A stretch of 64,000 bases of DNA from Pseudoduganella lurida (GTDB taxonomy: Bacteria > Pseudomonadota > Gammaproteobacteria > Burkholderiales > Burkholderiaceae_D). Shown here piece by piece: positions 16,991 to 26,054 of this stretch. Positions within the stretch are counted from its first letter, which is position 1. Every line of letters starts with the position of its first letter. The notes under the pieces are model-generated. The model was given only the letters and a program-made list of their open reading frames with translations, made no database searches and had not been told where the DNA came from. The stretch spans positions 434,001-498,000 of the forward strand of contig NZ_VLLB01000004.1 in assembly GCF_007830455.1 (NCBI RefSeq), read 5' to 3'. Position numbers and translations under genes: made by a program.

Positions 16991-19900
16991 GTACGACAGG
17001 CTGATGTAGTAACGGCGGCCCGGGAATGCCAGCTCATTGACACGGAACGAATCGCCCGCATTGGTGATCTCGGCCTGGTCCGTCAGGTTCTTGCCCTCGA
17101 ACGACAGCGTGAAGTTGTCGTTGAAACGGTACTGCAGTTTAGCATCGAGGTAGCCGGTCTTCTCGGAGAAGTTCGGGTTGCCCGACACGTCGTTGGAGCC
17201 CGTGTAGTACGCATCGCGGTGGTTGTAGGCCACGCGTGCATTGATCGGGCCACGGTCATACCACAGCGCCGCGTTGTAGCTGTTCTTCGACAGGCCAGGA
17301 TACGGCAGCACGGTACCATCGAGGGTGTTCAGGCGTTCGGTACCCGGCGCATATTTGTAGTTCATGCGCGTGTAGTTGGTGTCCACGCCGAAGCCGCCCA
17401 GCCAGCCCGGCAGGAAGGTGAACGCGGTACGCGCCGTCAGCTCGATACCCTTGGTGGTCGCGCCTTCGCCGTTGACCGCACCCGTTACGTCCCACAGGCG
17501 GCCGTCGCCGTACACGTCGACATCCTTCTGCAGGTTCTTCTCCAGGATGTAGCTGGAGATCTTTTTCTGGAAGAACGCCGCGCTGACCTGCGTGTCCGCG
17601 CTCGGGTAGTACTCGATCGACAGATCGGTGTTCGTCGCGCGGAACGGCTTCAGGTTCGGATTGCCGGCCGTGCAATCGTCGGCCGTGCCATCGCCGCCCA
17701 CCGTCGGGCTACCGCTGTTGGCGATACAGTTGATGTTCGGGTTCAGCAGGTCGATCCGTGGACGCGACATCACCTTGCCCCAGCCCAGGCGCACCAGCAG
17801 CGTGTCCGGAATGGCCCAGGCCATCAGGTTGGCGCTTGGCAGCAGGTCGTGGTACTCGTTGTCGACCGTGGCGATGCTGTTCGAGATCACGTAGTCCGTG
17901 TAGGCCGTGCTGTTCGCGCTGTTCTGGACGCGGATACGGCTCGACGATGCACCGGTGGCACGGCTGCGGGTGTTCGTGTAACGCGCACCGATGTTACCGC
18001 TGAAGCTGTAGCCGTACAGTTCCGAATCGAAGTCCAGGCGGGTGTACGCGGAACGCACGTTTTCCTCGGACTTGTAGGCCGGGATCTGCGCATACGTGTT
18101 GCCGTCGCTGCCCGGCGCGCTGGTCAGGTAGCCATGGTTGAAGTGCGACGTGTCGAAGCTCGGTGCCGCGGCCGCGTAGTTCGGCGTCGTCCAGCCGGTC
18201 GGCAGGCCGCTGACCTTGTCGTAGCCGTTGAAGAACGTGCCCGGCGTGCGGCCGATGATCGAGCTGACCAGCGCCTGCATCTGCGCCGCGGTCGCGTACT
18301 TGGTGGCGTAGCTGTTGTTCAGGAACGATTGCGTGTCCGGATTGCGGATGACGCCCGACGTATTGAGCGGATCGTAGACCAGCGTCTGGTTGACGTTGGC
18401 GCTGATGATGCTCACGTCGTCGGCCGTCGTGCTCGGGTCGTTGCTGTTCAGGTAGCCGCCGCCGTTGTACTGGCGGCCGGCCGACTTGCGCGCCTGCGCG
18501 CCGACCCACAGCTTGGAGAAGAAGCCGTCGAGCCGGTACTTGGCATCGATCTTGGCCTGGTCTTCCGTGTTGCGCGTTTCGCTCGGACGGTACTGCAGCT
18601 GTGCCTGCGTGTACGAGCTGGCGTCATCCGGCGAATAACCGGCCGGGAACGTGAAGTGCGGCAGGCCCTGCGCGTCGAGCGTGACCTTCAGGCCCGGCGC
18701 GTTCTGTGTCAGCACCACGTTGTTGCTGTCGCTGAAGTAGTCGGACGACGACGTGCCGATCAGGCCTTCCACTTCCAGGCGGTCGCGCTTGAAGCTGAAG
18801 CCGCTGGACAGGTAGCGCGAACGGATGTCGAGTTCATAGTCGCGTGCCGAGGTCGAGAACGCGCCCTGGCCGCCCTGGCCCGCCACGTTCAGGCAGTTGC
18901 CCACCGTGTATTCGGTCACGTAGTGGTTCTGCACCGTCATGCCGGCCGGCGTACCGGTGGTCGGGATCGCCGTGCAGGTGCCGGCCGTGCCGACCGTGCC
19001 GTTGGCGTTGTAGACGGGCGCCTTGCCGGCGCTGAACAGCCGGTTGACGTTGCCGAAGTCGGTACCGAAGTTGCGGTCGTTCAGGCGCTGGTCCTGCTTG
19101 TTGTCCTGGTACGAAACGTAGGCATTGAACTGCTTCGAGAACTCGTACTGCGCGGTGATCTCGGCGGACGAGCGCTTGTGATCGCGCGTCCACATGCCGT
19201 AGCGGGAGATGCCGGGGGAGTAGTCGTACCACTGGCTCAGGCAGTTGGTCTTGGCGGTGCCGGACAGCGCATCGCAGCCGGCCTGCGAGCCGATCGCGGC
19301 CAGCGCCGGGTCCTTGCTTACCACGGTCTTCTCGGGCGAGGCATCCCAGTCGCGCAGGAAGCGCCACGACGTGTTGCGCGCGTAGTCCTGCTGGGTGAGC
19401 ACCTTGTCGTAGACGAAGTTGCCCATCAGGCCCAGCTTGTTGTTGAAGAATTTGTCGGCCAGCAGCAGGCTGCCGCGCGGCTGCACGCCGCCGCGGCTGG
19501 AGGACTGCTCGCCGGAGACGGTGGTGGCAATGGTCGGTTTCTTGAAGTCCAGCGGCTTGCGGGTCTTCACGCTCACGGTGCCGCCCACGCCGCCTTCGGT
19601 CATGTCGGCGGTGACGCCCTTGTACACGTCGATCGACTGGATCAGTTCGGAGGCCAGCTCGCGCAGCTCGGCGCCGCGGCCGGCGGTGCCGCCGGTGGAC
19701 AGCACGGACATGCCGTTGATCTCGACGCGGTTCAGGTCCGGCTCCACGCCGCGGATCGATACCTGCGAGCCTTCGCCGAACGAACGGGTCAGCTGCACGC
19801 CGGTGATGCGCGACAGCGCCTCGCCCACGTTCTTGTCCGGGAACTGGTTGATGTCCTCGGCGATGATCGAATCGGACACGGTGGCGTTGCGGATCTTGCG

Positions 19901-20245
19901 GTCGATCGCGGAGGCGACCGACTTGCGGGTGCCCGTCACGACGACGACGCTGCCCTGCGAAGGATCGGCGGAAGGCGCGGCGGCCGGTACGGACGATGCA
20001 GCCGGTGCCGACGATGCGGCGGTCTGTGCGGATGGTGCGGCCGGTGCGCCGGCAGTGCCTTGCGCGGGGTCGTTGGCGGGGGCGGACTGCGACATGCCGG
20101 CGGTGTTGTCGCTCGACTGGGTGCGCACTGCGGTGGCTTCCTGCGCCATGGCGGCGTGGGCGGCGAGCATCGAGGCGGCGATGGCGAAAATGGTCCTGCG
20201 GTTCAGGCGTCCAACCGCCTGCCCGTGATTCACGTGCTTGGTCAC
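16982..20245 (-). CDS. large TonB-dependent receptor, rhamnose/pectin locus
   Basis: The product is an outer-membrane beta-barrel receptor of the Caulobacter-type TBDR family. The preferred start is the GTG at 20245, eight bases after GGAGG; an upstream in-frame ATG at 20341 adds an atypical leader. The 1087-residue product has a signal sequence (RRTIFAIAASMLAAHAAMA), then an Ala/Pro/Ser-rich linker, and VVVTGTRKSVASAIDRKIR as the TonB-interaction/plug start. The plug follows, with PDKNVGEALSRITGVQLTR, SIRGVEPDLNRVEING and GGTVSVKTRKPLDF. The barrel ends NELAFPGRRYYISLSYKN with the usual aromatic C-terminus. Neighbouring GH43, GH28 and GH105 enzymes suggest import of pectin-derived oligosaccharides. 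Receptor function is sure; the ligand is inferred. Confidence 0.92.
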   Translation of the reverse strand: MTKHVNHGQAVGRLNRRTIFAIAASMLAAHAAMAQEATAVRTQSSDNTAGMSQSAPANDPAQGTAGAPAAPSAQTAASSAPAASSVPAAAPSADPSQGSVVVVTGTRKSVASAIDRKIRNATVSDSIIAEDINQFPDKNVGEALSRITGVQLTRSFGEGSQVSIRGVEPDLNRVEINGMSVLSTGGTAGRGAELRELASELIQSIDVYKGVTADMTEGGVGGTVSVKTRKPLDFKKPTIATTVSGEQSSSRGGVQPRGSLLLADKFFNNKLGLMGNFVYDKVLTQQDYARNTSWRFLRDWDASPEKTVVSKDPALAAIGSQAGCDALSGTAKTNCLSQWYDYSPGISRYGMWTRDHKRSSAEITAQYEFSKQFNAYVSYQDNKQDQRLNDRNFGTDFGNVNRLFSAGKAPVYNANGTVGTAGTCTAIPTTGTPAGMTVQNHYVTEYTVGNCLNVAGQGGQGAFSTSARDYELDIRSRYLSSGFSFKRDRLEVEGLIGTSSSDYFSDSNNVVLTQNAPGLKVTLDAQGLPHFTFPAGYSPDDASSYTQAQLQYRPSETRNTEDQAKIDAKYRLDGFFSKLWVGAQARKSAGRQYNGGGYLNSNDPSTTADDVSIISANVNQTLVYDPLNTSGVIRNPDTQSFLNNSYATKYATAAQMQALVSSIIGRTPGTFFNGYDKVSGLPTGWTTPNYAAAAPSFDTSHFNHGYLTSAPGSDGNTYAQIPAYKSEENVRSAYTRLDFDSELYGYSFSGNIGARYTNTRSRATGASSSRIRVQNSANSTAYTDYVISNSIATVDNEYHDLLPSANLMAWAIPDTLLVRLGWGKVMSRPRIDLLNPNINCIANSGSPTVGGDGTADDCTAGNPNLKPFRATNTDLSIEYYPSADTQVSAAFFQKKISSYILEKNLQKDVDVYGDGRLWDVTGAVNGEGATTKGIELTARTAFTFLPGWLGGFGVDTNYTRMNYKYAPGTERLNTLDGTVLPYPGLSKNSYNAALWYDRGPINARVAYNHRDAYYTGSNDVSGNPNFSEKTGYLDAKLQYRFNDNFTLSFEGKNLTDQAEITNAGDSFRVNELAFPGRRYYISLSYKN

Positions 20246-20509
20246 TATAACTCCTCCGATGTGGCCCTTGTGAGCCTTCTGTTTTGGAACCTGCTCGGGG
20301 GATTTTATGTTAGAGAAACCTTTGCAATGCCATGCACTCACTAAACAATCAGGAAAGTGATTAGATCAGTCATTCGCTCACGCGATTGATCACGTTGCGT
20401 AAATTTTTGCGCAGTTAATTGCTTAAATTGTATCCATATGTTTCCACGCGTCTCTTTTTCGCCTCATGCCCCCCAAGACTGGCAGCGAGCGCCCGTGCCG
20501 GCAGTCGGC
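20246..20509 (-). promoter_or_regulatory. upstream region of the TBDR gene with candidate operators
   Basis: This AT-rich gap holds the TBDR promoter area. GGAGGAGTTATA precedes the GTG start. GCGATTGATCACG (20382-20394) and GTGATTAGATCA (20357-20368) resemble the TTGATCA-type sites between rhaD and rhaR, so the same regulator might act here. No gene is visible. Confidence 0.4.
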
Positions 20510-20543
20510 AAAAAAAACCCGCCGGCTTTTCAGGCGGCGGGTT
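20510..20543 (-). terminator. intrinsic terminator of typA
   Basis: Read on the minus strand, AACCCGCCGCC-TGAAAA-GCCGGCGGGTT followed by an eight-base T-run forms a strong hairpin terminator. It lies 19 bp after the typA stop. Confidence 0.9.
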
Positions 20544-20561
20544 TCGTTGACGGCGTAACGC

Positions 20562-22394
20562 TTACGCGTCGCGCGATGCCTTCTTGCGCTCGTGCTCTTT
20601 CAGGAAGCGCTTGCGCAGGCGGATCGACTTCGGCGTGATCTCCACCAGTTCGTCGTCCTCGATGAACTCGACGGCGTATTCCAGCGACATCTGGATCGGC
20701 GGCACCAGGCGCACCGCTTCGTCGGTACCGGACGAACGCACGTTGGTCAGCTGCTTGCCCTTGATCGGGTTGACGACCAGGTCGTTGTCGCGCGAGTGGA
20801 TGCCGATGATCATGCCTTCGTACACCGGATCGTTGTGCGACACGAACATGCGGCCGCGGTCCTGCAGTTTCCAGATCGCGTAGGCGACGGCGGCGCCGTC
20901 GTCCTGCGAGATCAGCACGCCGTTGCGGCGGCCGGCCATCTCGCCGCGCGAGTTGTCGACCGGGCCATAGGCGTCGAACACGTGGCTCATCAGGCCGGTG
21001 CCGCGCGTCAGCGTCATGAACTCGCCCTGGAAGCCGATCAGGCCGCGGGCCGGAATGCGGTACTCGAGGCGCACGCGGCCCTTGCCGTCCGATTCCATGT
21101 TCTGCAGGTCGCCACGGCGGCGGCCCAGCTCTTCCATCACGCCGCCCTGGTTGGCTTCTTCCACGTCGACGGACAGGTTTTCGAACGGCTCGTGGCGCAC
21201 GCCATCGACCATCTTGAAGACCACGCGCGGACGGGACACGGCCAGCTCGAAACCTTCGCGGCGCATGTTCTCGATCAGGATCGTCAGGTGCAGCTCGCCG
21301 CGGCCGGACACTTCGAAGATCGTGTCGTCGTCGGTCGGTGCCACGCGCAGTGCCACGTTGGCCTTCAGTTCCTTGTCCAGGCGGTCGCGCAGCTGGCGCG
21401 ACGTGACGAACTTGCCTTCGCGGCCGGCCAGTGGCGAGTTGTTGACCATGAAGTTCATCGTCAGCGTCGGCTCGTCGACGGTCAGCATTTCCAGTGCGTC
21501 CGGGGTATCCGGTGCGCAGATGGTCGAGCCGATGCCGATTTCCTCGATACCGTTGATCAGCACGATGTCGCCGGCGACGGCTTCGTCGACCAGCACGCGC
21601 TCCAGGCCCTTGAAGTTCAGCACCTGGTTGATGCGGCCCTTGATCGGGGTAGCGCCCGGACCATCGACGACGATGACGTCCTGGCCGGCCTTGATGCGGC
21701 CGCGGGAGATGCGGCCGATGCCGATCTTGCCCACGTACGAGGAGTAGTCCAGCGAGGTGACCTGCATCTGCAGCGGGCCGTCCGGATTGTCGTCACGCAC
21801 CGGCACGTACTTCAGGATGGCTTCGAACAGCGGCTTCATGTCGCCGCCGCGCACGTCTTCCGTCAGGCCGGCGTAACCGTTCAGGCCCGAGGCGTAGACG
21901 ATCGGGAAGTCCAGCTGCTCGTCGTTGGCGCCCAGCTTGTCGAACAGTTCGAACGTCTGGTTGATGGCCCAGTCGGCGCGCGCGCCCGGGCGGTCGATCT
22001 TGTTGACGACGACGATCGGCTTCAGGCCCAGCGCCAGCGCCTTGCGCGTGACGAAGCGGGTCTGCGGCATCGGGCCTTCCTGCGCATCGATCAGCAGCAG
22101 CACGGAGTCGACCATCGACAGCACGCGCTCCACTTCGCCGCCGAAGTCGGCGTGGCCCGGGGTGTCGACGATGTTGATGTGGGTGCCTTCGTACTCAACG
22201 GCGCAGTTCTTCGACAGGATCGTGATGCCGCGTTCCTTTTCGAGGTCGTTCGAGTCCATGACGCGGGTATCGACCTGCTGGTTTTCACGGAAGGTGCCCG
22301 ACTGGCGCAGCAGCTGGTCCACGAGGGTCGTTTTGCCATGGTCGACGTGGGCGATGATGGCGATGTTGCGAATTGCGCGTTTAGTATTAGACAT
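20562..22394 (-). CDS. typA: ribosome-associated translational GTPase TypA/BipA
   Basis: The 610-residue product has the BipA length and starts [20 protein letters not shown], with the G1 motif HVDHGKTT, switch region [10 protein letters not shown]3 [14 protein letters not shown] and G4 NKIDRPGAR. Domains II, III and V follow, with [20 protein letters not shown] and the C-terminal segment ending [17 protein letters not shown]. TypA binds the 70S ribosome, assists 50S biogenesis and is needed for cold and stress adaptation in many bacteria. The longer frame upstream of this ATG has no support. It is monocistronic: its own terminator lies downstream and a divergent histidine kinase gene upstream. 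Confidence 0.96.
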   Translation of the reverse strand: MSNTKRAIRNIAIIAHVDHGKTTLVDQLLRQSGTFRENQQVDTRVMDSNDLEKERGITILSKNCAVEYEGTHINIVDTPGHADFGGEVERVLSMVDSVLLLIDAQEGPMPQTRFVTRKALALGLKPIVVVNKIDRPGARADWAINQTFELFDKLGANDEQLDFPIVYASGLNGYAGLTEDVRGGDMKPLFEAILKYVPVRDDNPDGPLQMQVTSLDYSSYVGKIGIGRISRGRIKAGQDVIVVDGPGATPIKGRINQVLNFKGLERVLVDEAVAGDIVLINGIEEIGIGSTICAPDTPDALEMLTVDEPTLTMNFMVNNSPLAGREGKFVTSRQLRDRLDKELKANVALRVAPTDDDTIFEVSGRGELHLTILIENMRREGFELAVSRPRVVFKMVDGVRHEPFENLSVDVEEANQGGVMEELGRRRGDLQNMESDGKGRVRLEYRIPARGLIGFQGEFMTLTRGTGLMSHVFDAYGPVDNSRGEMAGRRNGVLISQDDGAAVAYAIWKLQDRGRMFVSHNDPVYEGMIIGIHSRDNDLVVNPIKGKQLTNVRSSGTDEAVRLVPPIQMSLEYAVEFIEDDELVEITPKSIRLRKRFLKEHERKKASRDA

Positions 22395-22645
22395 GGTCGT
22401 TGTGTTTGCAGTAAAACTGTGGGACGCCGAAGCTGGTTGCTTGAAACTTATTATTCGTGATGCGGTTGGAACGTGAATCAGGTTAAACAGTGTCTGCTCA
22501 GCAGGCGCCCCGGCAGGTGCGGATGCACTGAACCCACTAGTATAGCACGGTGGCATGCCGCCTGAAACTGTCGTTGTGTGGTCCAGGGAACGGACCGGCC
22601 GGAGCGAAAGCCCCATGCTGGGACCATGCCTTCCCCCGGAACCCG

Positions 22646-25483
22646 ATGAGCGACCGACCTGCCCACCTTCTCGCTGCAACCGCTGCTGTCCATGGTGCTT
22701 CCCCTGCCGTTCCCGGACCGGCAGGCCCAGCCATGTCCAGCGCGATCTTTCGCGCGCTGCCGGCACCGTGCGTGCTGCTGTCGCCGGCGCTGGAGATCCT
22801 GGAAGCGAGCGATGCCTTCCTGCGCGCCACCGGCAGCACGCGGGCGCGGGTGGTCGGCCGTTCCGTGTTCGATGCCTTCCCGGACAACCCCGCGGACCCG
22901 GGCGCGGACGGCGTGGCCAATCTGCGCGCCTCGCTGGAACGCGTGCTGGCCTCGAAGGCACCGGACACGATGCCGCTGCAGCGCTACGACGTGCCCAATG
23001 CCGGCATCTTCGAGGAAAAGTACTGGCGGCCGGTTAACACGCCGGTGCTGGACGACGCCGGTGCGGTGAGCTGCATCATCCACCAGGTGGACGACGTGAC
23101 GTATGCGCTGCGCACCCAGCAGCTGCGCATGCGCGGCCAGGCCCGGCCGCGGCAGGCGCCCACCTTCATGGCCGTGCTGGCCGGCCCCCAGCATCGCGTG
23201 GAGCTGATGGACGAAGGCTTCCTCCGGCTGACGGGCCACCGCGACCTGGTCGGCCATCCCGTCACGGAAGGCTTCGACGGCTCCGCCGACGGCAACTTCG
23301 CGCTGATGCTGGACGAGGTGTACCGCAGCGGCGTGGCGCTGACGGCGAACAGCACCCTCTATCCGGTACAGGCCGTGCCGGGCGGTCCCGTCGCAGGCCG
23401 TTACATCGACTTCGCGTTCAAGCCGGTGCGCGGCGAATCGGGGGGCGTGGAAGGCGTGTTCATCGAGGGCGTGGACGTGACGGACCGGGTGCTGAACGAC
23501 ACCCGTCGCGACGCGCTGGTGCGGCTGACGGACGCGCTGCGCGACCTGCGTTCGCCGGCCGACATCGCGTACACGGCCGCCGCCATCCTCGGCGAAACGC
23601 TGGGCGCCAGCCGGGTGGGCTATGGCCGCTACAATCCGGCCACCGACACGCTGTACGTGGGCCGCGACTGGTGCGCGCCCGGCATGCCCTCGCTGGAAGG
23701 CACCGTGCAGCTGCGCGAGTTCGGCGGCTTCGTCGACGACATGCGGCGCGGCCAGGACGTGGTGATCGCCGACGTGGACCAGGACCCGCGCACCGCGTCC
23801 TTTACCGGGCGCTTCCGCGCGTACCGCACGCAGGCCTTCGTCAACATCTCCGTGATCGAACAGGGGCAGCTGAAGAGCGTCCTGGTCGTCAACGACACGG
23901 TGCCGCGGCAATGGGCGGTGGAAGACGTGGCGCTCATGAAGGAGTTCGCCGAGCGCACCCGCACGGCCAGCGAACGGGCGCGCACGATGGAAGCGCTGGT
24001 GGCCAGCGAAGGCAAGTTCCGCACGATCACCAATGCGATGCCGCAAATGGTGTGGTCGACCCAGCCGGACGGCTTCCACGACTACTACAACGCCCAGTGG
24101 TACGAGTACACCGGCATGGAGCCTGGCACGACCGACGGCGCCGGCTGGAACGCCATGTTCCACCCCGACGATCGCGAGCCGGCCTGGCAGGCCTGGCGCC
24201 ACAGCCTGGCCACCGGCGAGGTCTACGAGATCCAGTACCGCCTGCGGCACCGCTCCGGCGAATACCGCTGGACGCTGGGCCGCGCCCTGCCGATCCGGAA
24301 CGCGGCCGGCGACATCGTGCGCTGGATGGGCACCTGCACGGACATCCATTCCCAGAAGCTGGCCGAGGACGAGCTGCGCGACGCGGCCGCGCGCAAGGAC
24401 GAGTTCCTGGCGATGCTGGCGCATGAACTGCGCAACCCGCTGGCGCCGATCAGCACGGCCGCCCAGCTGCTGAAGGCGGGCCGCGCCGACGAGCGCACGC
24501 GCCAGGCCGCCAGCGACATCATCGTGCGGCAGGTGAAGCACATGGCGCACCTGGTGGACGACCTGCTGGACGTGTCTCGCGTGACGCGCGGCCTGGTGCA
24601 GCTGGACATGGCGGAGCTGGACCTGAAGGGTGTGGTGAGCAGCGCCATCGAACAGGCGCTGCCCCTGATCGAGGCGCGCCACCACCGGCTCGATCTGCGT
24701 CGCTCCACGGCAGCCGCCCCCGTACGCGGCGACCGCACCCGCCTCGTGCAGGTGATTGCCAATGTGCTGAACAACGCGGCCAAGTACACCTCCCCCGGCG
24801 GCCGCATCGCGCTGGAGCTGGCGGTGGCCGACGGCCAGGCCCGCATCACGGTGCGCGACAACGGCAACGGCATCGCGCCCGCCCTGCTGCCGCACATCTT
24901 CGACCTGTTCATCCAGGGCGAACGCAATCCGGACCGTGCCCAGGGCGGACTGGGCCTCGGCCTGACGCTCGTGAAAAGCATCACCGCGCTGCATGGCGGC
25001 AGCGTGACGGTGGACAGCGAAGGGCCGGGCACCGGCAGCACCTTCACCATATGCCTGCCGCTGTCGCTGGCCGCCGGCGCCGCCGTACCGGCCACGCAGG
25101 GGCCCGATGCGCCGCCGCCGGCCCGGCGCGCGCTGCGGCTGATGGTCGTCGACGACAACGTGGATGCGGCCCATCTGCTGGCCGCGCTGCTGCGCGCCGA
25201 GGGCCACGAAGTCGTCACTGCGGACGATGCGGAAAGCGCGCTGCGCCACCCGCAGCTGGGCACCCGCGACGCGTTCATCCTCGACATCGGCCTGCCCGGC
25301 ATGGACGGCTACGAACTGGCCCGCCGCCTGCGCGCCGCGCCGGACACGGCATCGTCACGGCTCATCGCGCTGACCGGCTATGGCCAGCCGAACGATGTGG
25401 AAGCCTCGCACGATGCCGGCTTCGACCACCACTTCGTCAAGCCGGCCGATCCGGGCAAGCTGATGGCGGCGCTGGTGGCGTGA
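22646..25483 (+). CDS. cytoplasmic hybrid sensor histidine kinase (PAS-PAS-GAF-PAS-HK-REC)
   Basis: About 945 residues with no membrane segment. The order read is PAS-like at ~30-145 (ALPAPCVLLSPALEILEASD), a second PAS-like at ~165-280, GAF at ~295-440 (LGETLGASRVGYGRYNP) and PAS_3 at ~460-580 (MPQMVWSTQPDGFHDYYN, then YRWTLGRALPIRN). A HisKA domain follows with phospho-acceptor His593 in LAHELRNPLAPI, then HATPase with ANVLNNAAKYTSPGG and GGLGLGLTLVKSI, and a C-terminal receiver with Asp880 in FILDIGLPGMDGYELA and the conserved Lys in HHFVKPA. It probably senses an intracellular ligand or light/redox cue and phosphorylates its own receiver. No response regulator is adjacent. Start is uncertain; ATG 22733 is possible. 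Confidence 0.85.
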   Translation: MSDRPAHLLAATAAVHGASPAVPGPAGPAMSSAIFRALPAPCVLLSPALEILEASDAFLRATGSTRARVVGRSVFDAFPDNPADPGADGVANLRASLERVLASKAPDTMPLQRYDVPNAGIFEEKYWRPVNTPVLDDAGAVSCIIHQVDDVTYALRTQQLRMRGQARPRQAPTFMAVLAGPQHRVELMDEGFLRLTGHRDLVGHPVTEGFDGSADGNFALMLDEVYRSGVALTANSTLYPVQAVPGGPVAGRYIDFAFKPVRGESGGVEGVFIEGVDVTDRVLNDTRRDALVRLTDALRDLRSPADIAYTAAAILGETLGASRVGYGRYNPATDTLYVGRDWCAPGMPSLEGTVQLREFGGFVDDMRRGQDVVIADVDQDPRTASFTGRFRAYRTQAFVNISVIEQGQLKSVLVVNDTVPRQWAVEDVALMKEFAERTRTASERARTMEALVASEGKFRTITNAMPQMVWSTQPDGFHDYYNAQWYEYTGMEPGTTDGAGWNAMFHPDDREPAWQAWRHSLATGEVYEIQYRLRHRSGEYRWTLGRALPIRNAAGDIVRWMGTCTDIHSQKLAEDELRDAAARKDEFLAMLAHELRNPLAPISTAAQLLKAGRADERTRQAASDIIVRQVKHMAHLVDDLLDVSRVTRGLVQLDMAELDLKGVVSSAIEQALPLIEARHHRLDLRRSTAAAPVRGDRTRLVQVIANVLNNAAKYTSPGGRIALELAVADGQARITVRDNGNGIAPALLPHIFDLFIQGERNPDRAQGGLGLGLTLVKSITALHGGSVTVDSEGPGTGSTFTICLPLSLAAGAAVPATQGPDAPPPARRALRLMVVDDNVDAAHLLAALLRAEGHEVVTADDAESALRHPQLGTRDAFILDIGLPGMDGYELARRLRAAPDTASSRLIALTGYGQPNDVEASHDAGFDHHFVKPADPGKLMAALVA

Positions 25484-25581
25484 ACGTCTTCGGCTAGGCA
25501 GCCGTCTCAATTGCGGTAGCGCAACACCCCCTCCGGCCGGACACCGGAGAATCCCCAAGCTCGCTTCGAACGGGGGGAACC

Positions 25582-26046
25582 ATGCGGGAATCCGGCCATA
25601 TCACATTTACCAGCAGTGTCTGGGACCGCTTGATGTCTCCGGCGTCCGACAGCGCCATTGCGACGCTCTCCCTCCAACAGTACCGCCGTGCCATCACGCG
25701 CGATCTCGAAAACCTCCTCAACACGCGCAGCGCCGTGCCGGATGCTGCGCTGGCAGGCCAGCCCCATTGCCGCAGATCGATCGCCAGTTTCGGACTGGCC
25801 GACTTTGCCGAACTGAGTCTGTCCAGCAGCGCGGATCGCAAGGAACTGTGCGACCGCCTGGAAGCGGCCATCGCCCGCCATGAGCCCCGCCTGAAGCAGG
25901 TGCGCGCGCAGCTGGTGCACGAACCGGGCGTCGTCAACCACGTGAGCTTCGTGATCACCGGGCGGCTGACTGCACTGGCGAGCAGCACGCCATTGCGCTT
26001 CGACGTCGTCCTGCAGCCCTCCACCCTGCACTACTCGATCCGCTGA
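25582..26046 (+). CDS. tssE: type VI secretion baseplate subunit TssE
   Basis: The 154-residue product is a gp25-like wedge protein: SVWDRLM near the N-terminus, SLQQYRRAITRDLENLLNTR, then ASFGLADFAELSL (compare YGLPDL in other TssE) and FVITGRL near the end. TssE joins TssF, TssG and TssK to build the T6SS baseplate that docks on the membrane complex. The ATG follows a G-rich site (CGGGGGGAACC). It opens an operon with tssF 8 bp downstream. The order tssE-F-G is standard; tssB, tssC and hcp, which often precede it, are not here. Confidence 0.9.
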   Translation: MRESGHITFTSSVWDRLMSPASDSAIATLSLQQYRRAITRDLENLLNTRSAVPDAALAGQPHCRRSIASFGLADFAELSLSSSADRKELCDRLEAAIARHEPRLKQVRAQLVHEPGVVNHVSFVITGRLTALASSTPLRFDVVLQPSTLHYSIR

Positions 26047-26054
26047 GCGCTGCA

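Noticed and set aside
16892..20344. 1150-codon open frame antisense to the TBDR
   Set aside because: It mirrors the receptor gene in a GC-rich sequence. It has no ribosome site or family resemblance, and its residues (Arg/Val/Ala-rich) are typical of reverse-strand shadows.
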